Source of the DNA: Alistipes sp.
Lineage (GTDB): Bacteria > Bacteroidota > Bacteroidia > Bacteroidales > Rikenellaceae
DNA: 64,000 nucleotides
Reading direction: 5' to 3'
Assembly: GCA_017631275.1 (NCBI GenBank)
Contig: JAGBTQ010000008.1
Location: 37,165-101,164 of the forward strand
Position numbers and translations under genes: made by a program. Below the pieces are notes generated by a model. That model saw nothing but the letters and a program-made list of their open reading frames with translations. It was not told where the DNA came from and did not search any database. This document shows, in pieces, positions 63,298 through 64,000 of this stretch. How positions within the stretch are numbered: position 1 is the first letter of the stretch; the number at the start of each line of letters is the position of its first letter.

Positions 63298-63672
63298 ATG
63301 AGCATCGAAGATATCCGCAAATATTGCCTCAGCCTACCCTATGTTGCTGAGACCACACCCTTTGATGACGACACGTTAGTGTATAAGGTCGGCGGTAAGT
63401 GGTTTGCCGTGATGGATCTTAGGCGCAATGACCGCGTTGTTGTCAAGTGTGACCCTGATTTGGCCATTGAGCTACGCGACCTACACGAGGAGATTACCGA
63501 GGCTTGGCACTTCAATAAACGTCATTGGAACGCTATTCGCCTAACGGGCGATCTTGCCCCAAGCTTTATCCTTGAGCAGATTTATAACTCCTATCTGCTG
63601 GTAATTAAGAAGAATGTCACTCCCCGTGCCCTTCGTGACGAAATCCTTTCAGCCGTAGAGAATAATATATAA
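63298..63672 (+). CDS. MmcQ/YjbR family protein
   Basis: This 124-residue protein fits the YjbR-type (CyaY-like) fold. The N-terminus SIEDIRKYCLSLPYVAETTPFDD is followed by YKVGGKWFAVMDL, then a DPDLAIELRD segment and HWNAIRL, the usual conserved positions, and FILEQIYNSYLLV near the end. Family members were called DNA-binding but the biochemical role is unclear. The ATG at 63298, one base after the ispF stop, is the start; a longer in-frame extension back into ispF has no family match. Confidence 0.88.
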   Translation: MSIEDIRKYCLSLPYVAETTPFDDDTLVYKVGGKWFAVMDLRRNDRVVVKCDPDLAIELRDLHEEITEAWHFNKRHWNAIRLTGDLAPSFILEQIYNSYLLVIKKNVTPRALRDEILSAVENNI

Positions 63673-63689
63673 ATAATACTCAAATAACT

Positions 63690-63859
63690 ATGGCAATAAA
63701 AAGAATGAGGTAGAGCGTTAAGAACTATACAGAACAATATGGGCGATAGCGAGTGGTTATTTAGAGTACGATGGTCGTATCGTTAAGGTCGATACCCTCG
63801 ATGCGGTCAATAGTTTCATTGCCGAGTTTGAGGCGACAACAGATAACGATAACGAGTAA
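63690..63859 (+). pseudogene. Decayed remnant resembling a type I methyltransferase (HsdM) N-terminus
   Basis: ATGGCAATAAAA starts a frame that stops after seven codons. Shifting one base at the A-run gives KNEVER, then TAA, then ELYRTIWAIASGYLEYD and a tail to the stop at 63859. ER-x-ELYRTIWAIA resembles the N-terminus of EcoR124-type HsdM, which as I recall runs QQRAELHRQIWQIAND. Thus a start, one frameshift, one nonsense codon and a deletion or junction are visible. Only about 55 codons remain and no methyltransferase motifs are present. The match is short and from memory, so this is a tentative call. Confidence 0.4.
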
Positions 63860-63883
63860 TTTTCGCCGTTACTTGACTTGGGA

Positions 63884-63915
63884 TTTGGAACTTTGGATTA
63901 TTGTTCGTATATTTG
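63884..63915 (+). promoter_or_regulatory. Promoter of the gene at the right edge
   Basis: TTTG (63884-63887), 20 bp and TATATTTG (63908-63915) are a perfect Bacteroidetes promoter, giving a leader of about 16 nt before the ATG at 63938. Confidence 0.75.
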
Positions 63916-63937
63916 CGAACAGAAATTGACGAGTACA

Positions 63938-64000
63938 ATGGCAAACAAGGATTATACACTCCATCAAGAGCAGTTGGCACGCTTTGCGAAGGCAATGGGA
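63938..64000 (+). CDS. Partial gene, N-terminus only
   Basis: Twenty-one codons are visible before the window ends, reading MANKDYTLHQEQLARF and then AKAMG. A strong promoter just upstream supports it as a real gene start. The end of this fragment is reminiscent of the start of ArsR-type winged-helix regulators (FAKAMG followed by HP.R), but too little is present to call a family. Confidence 0.55.
   Translation, partial: MANKDYTLHQEQLARFAKAMG

Overview
The window looks like chromosomal DNA of a gut-type Bacteroidales bacterium, possibly Rikenellaceae/Alistipes-like (family is a guess). The evidence is the recurrent Bacteroidetes promoter (-33 TTTG, about 20 bp, -7 TAnnTTTG), lack of strong Shine-Dalgarno sites, many Bacteroidetes-only families (DUF4301, DUF2764, DUF4919, DUF5689, BACON, long NusB), TonB-dependent receptors, lipoproteins, and an A/V-type ATPase operon of Bacteroidetes layout. 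Most of it is a stable chromosomal backbone, with a few accessory scars.

Layout. 1-3090: a TPP riboswitch controlling a thiamine TonB receptor and PnuT. 3.1-10.0 kb: DUF4301, murB-tilS-holA, a class IV aminotransferase relative that appears to lack its PLP lysine, and a ROK kinase. 10.1-17.7 kb: V-type ATPase E-DUF2764-A-B-D-I-K, with sodium-type ligands in K, followed by a structured repeat. 18-19 kb: ruvB. 19.2-29.1 kb: a five-gene surface locus of two predicted secreted nucleases, a TonB receptor and two DUF5689 lipoproteins, read here as an extracellular nucleic-acid utilisation locus. 29.2-31.4 kb: a GH20 hexosaminidase.

31.5-33.3 kb (minus): nusB, DUF1573, yajC. Divergent from it is an unannotated 41-residue membrane-protein gene with its own promoter. 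33.9-37.0 kb (minus): a repressor-like protein, lgt, an HU/SPOR protein and GtrA. Then come tRNA-Arg(CCG), a choloylglycine-hydrolase-family enzyme and a small acidic protein. 38.9-45.6 kb: ligA, dapA, DUF4919, a clostripain-like lipoprotein and ffh. 45.7-46.1 kb: a truncated zinc-ribbon gene with a perfect 38-bp inverted repeat of palindromic units. 46.2-50.4 kb (minus): alaS, gpmI.

50.4-63.7 kb (plus): two M23 peptidases and a HAD phosphatase; a head-GIN protein with an AddB/AddA-like repair pair; and a tight run of ABC exporter, HPr-kinase-like protein, S26 peptidase-like protein, ispF and a YjbR protein. The right edge holds a decayed remnant resembling a type I methyltransferase N-terminus and the first 21 codons of another gene.

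The most notable items are the nuclease/TonB/DUF5689 locus, the exporter-kinase-peptidase module without a visible precursor, the inverted palindromes at 45.8-46.1 kb, the structured repeat after the V-ATPase, and the hidden small membrane-protein gene. No CRISPR array, intact insertion sequence or rRNA was seen. All family assignments are by reading; no search was run.
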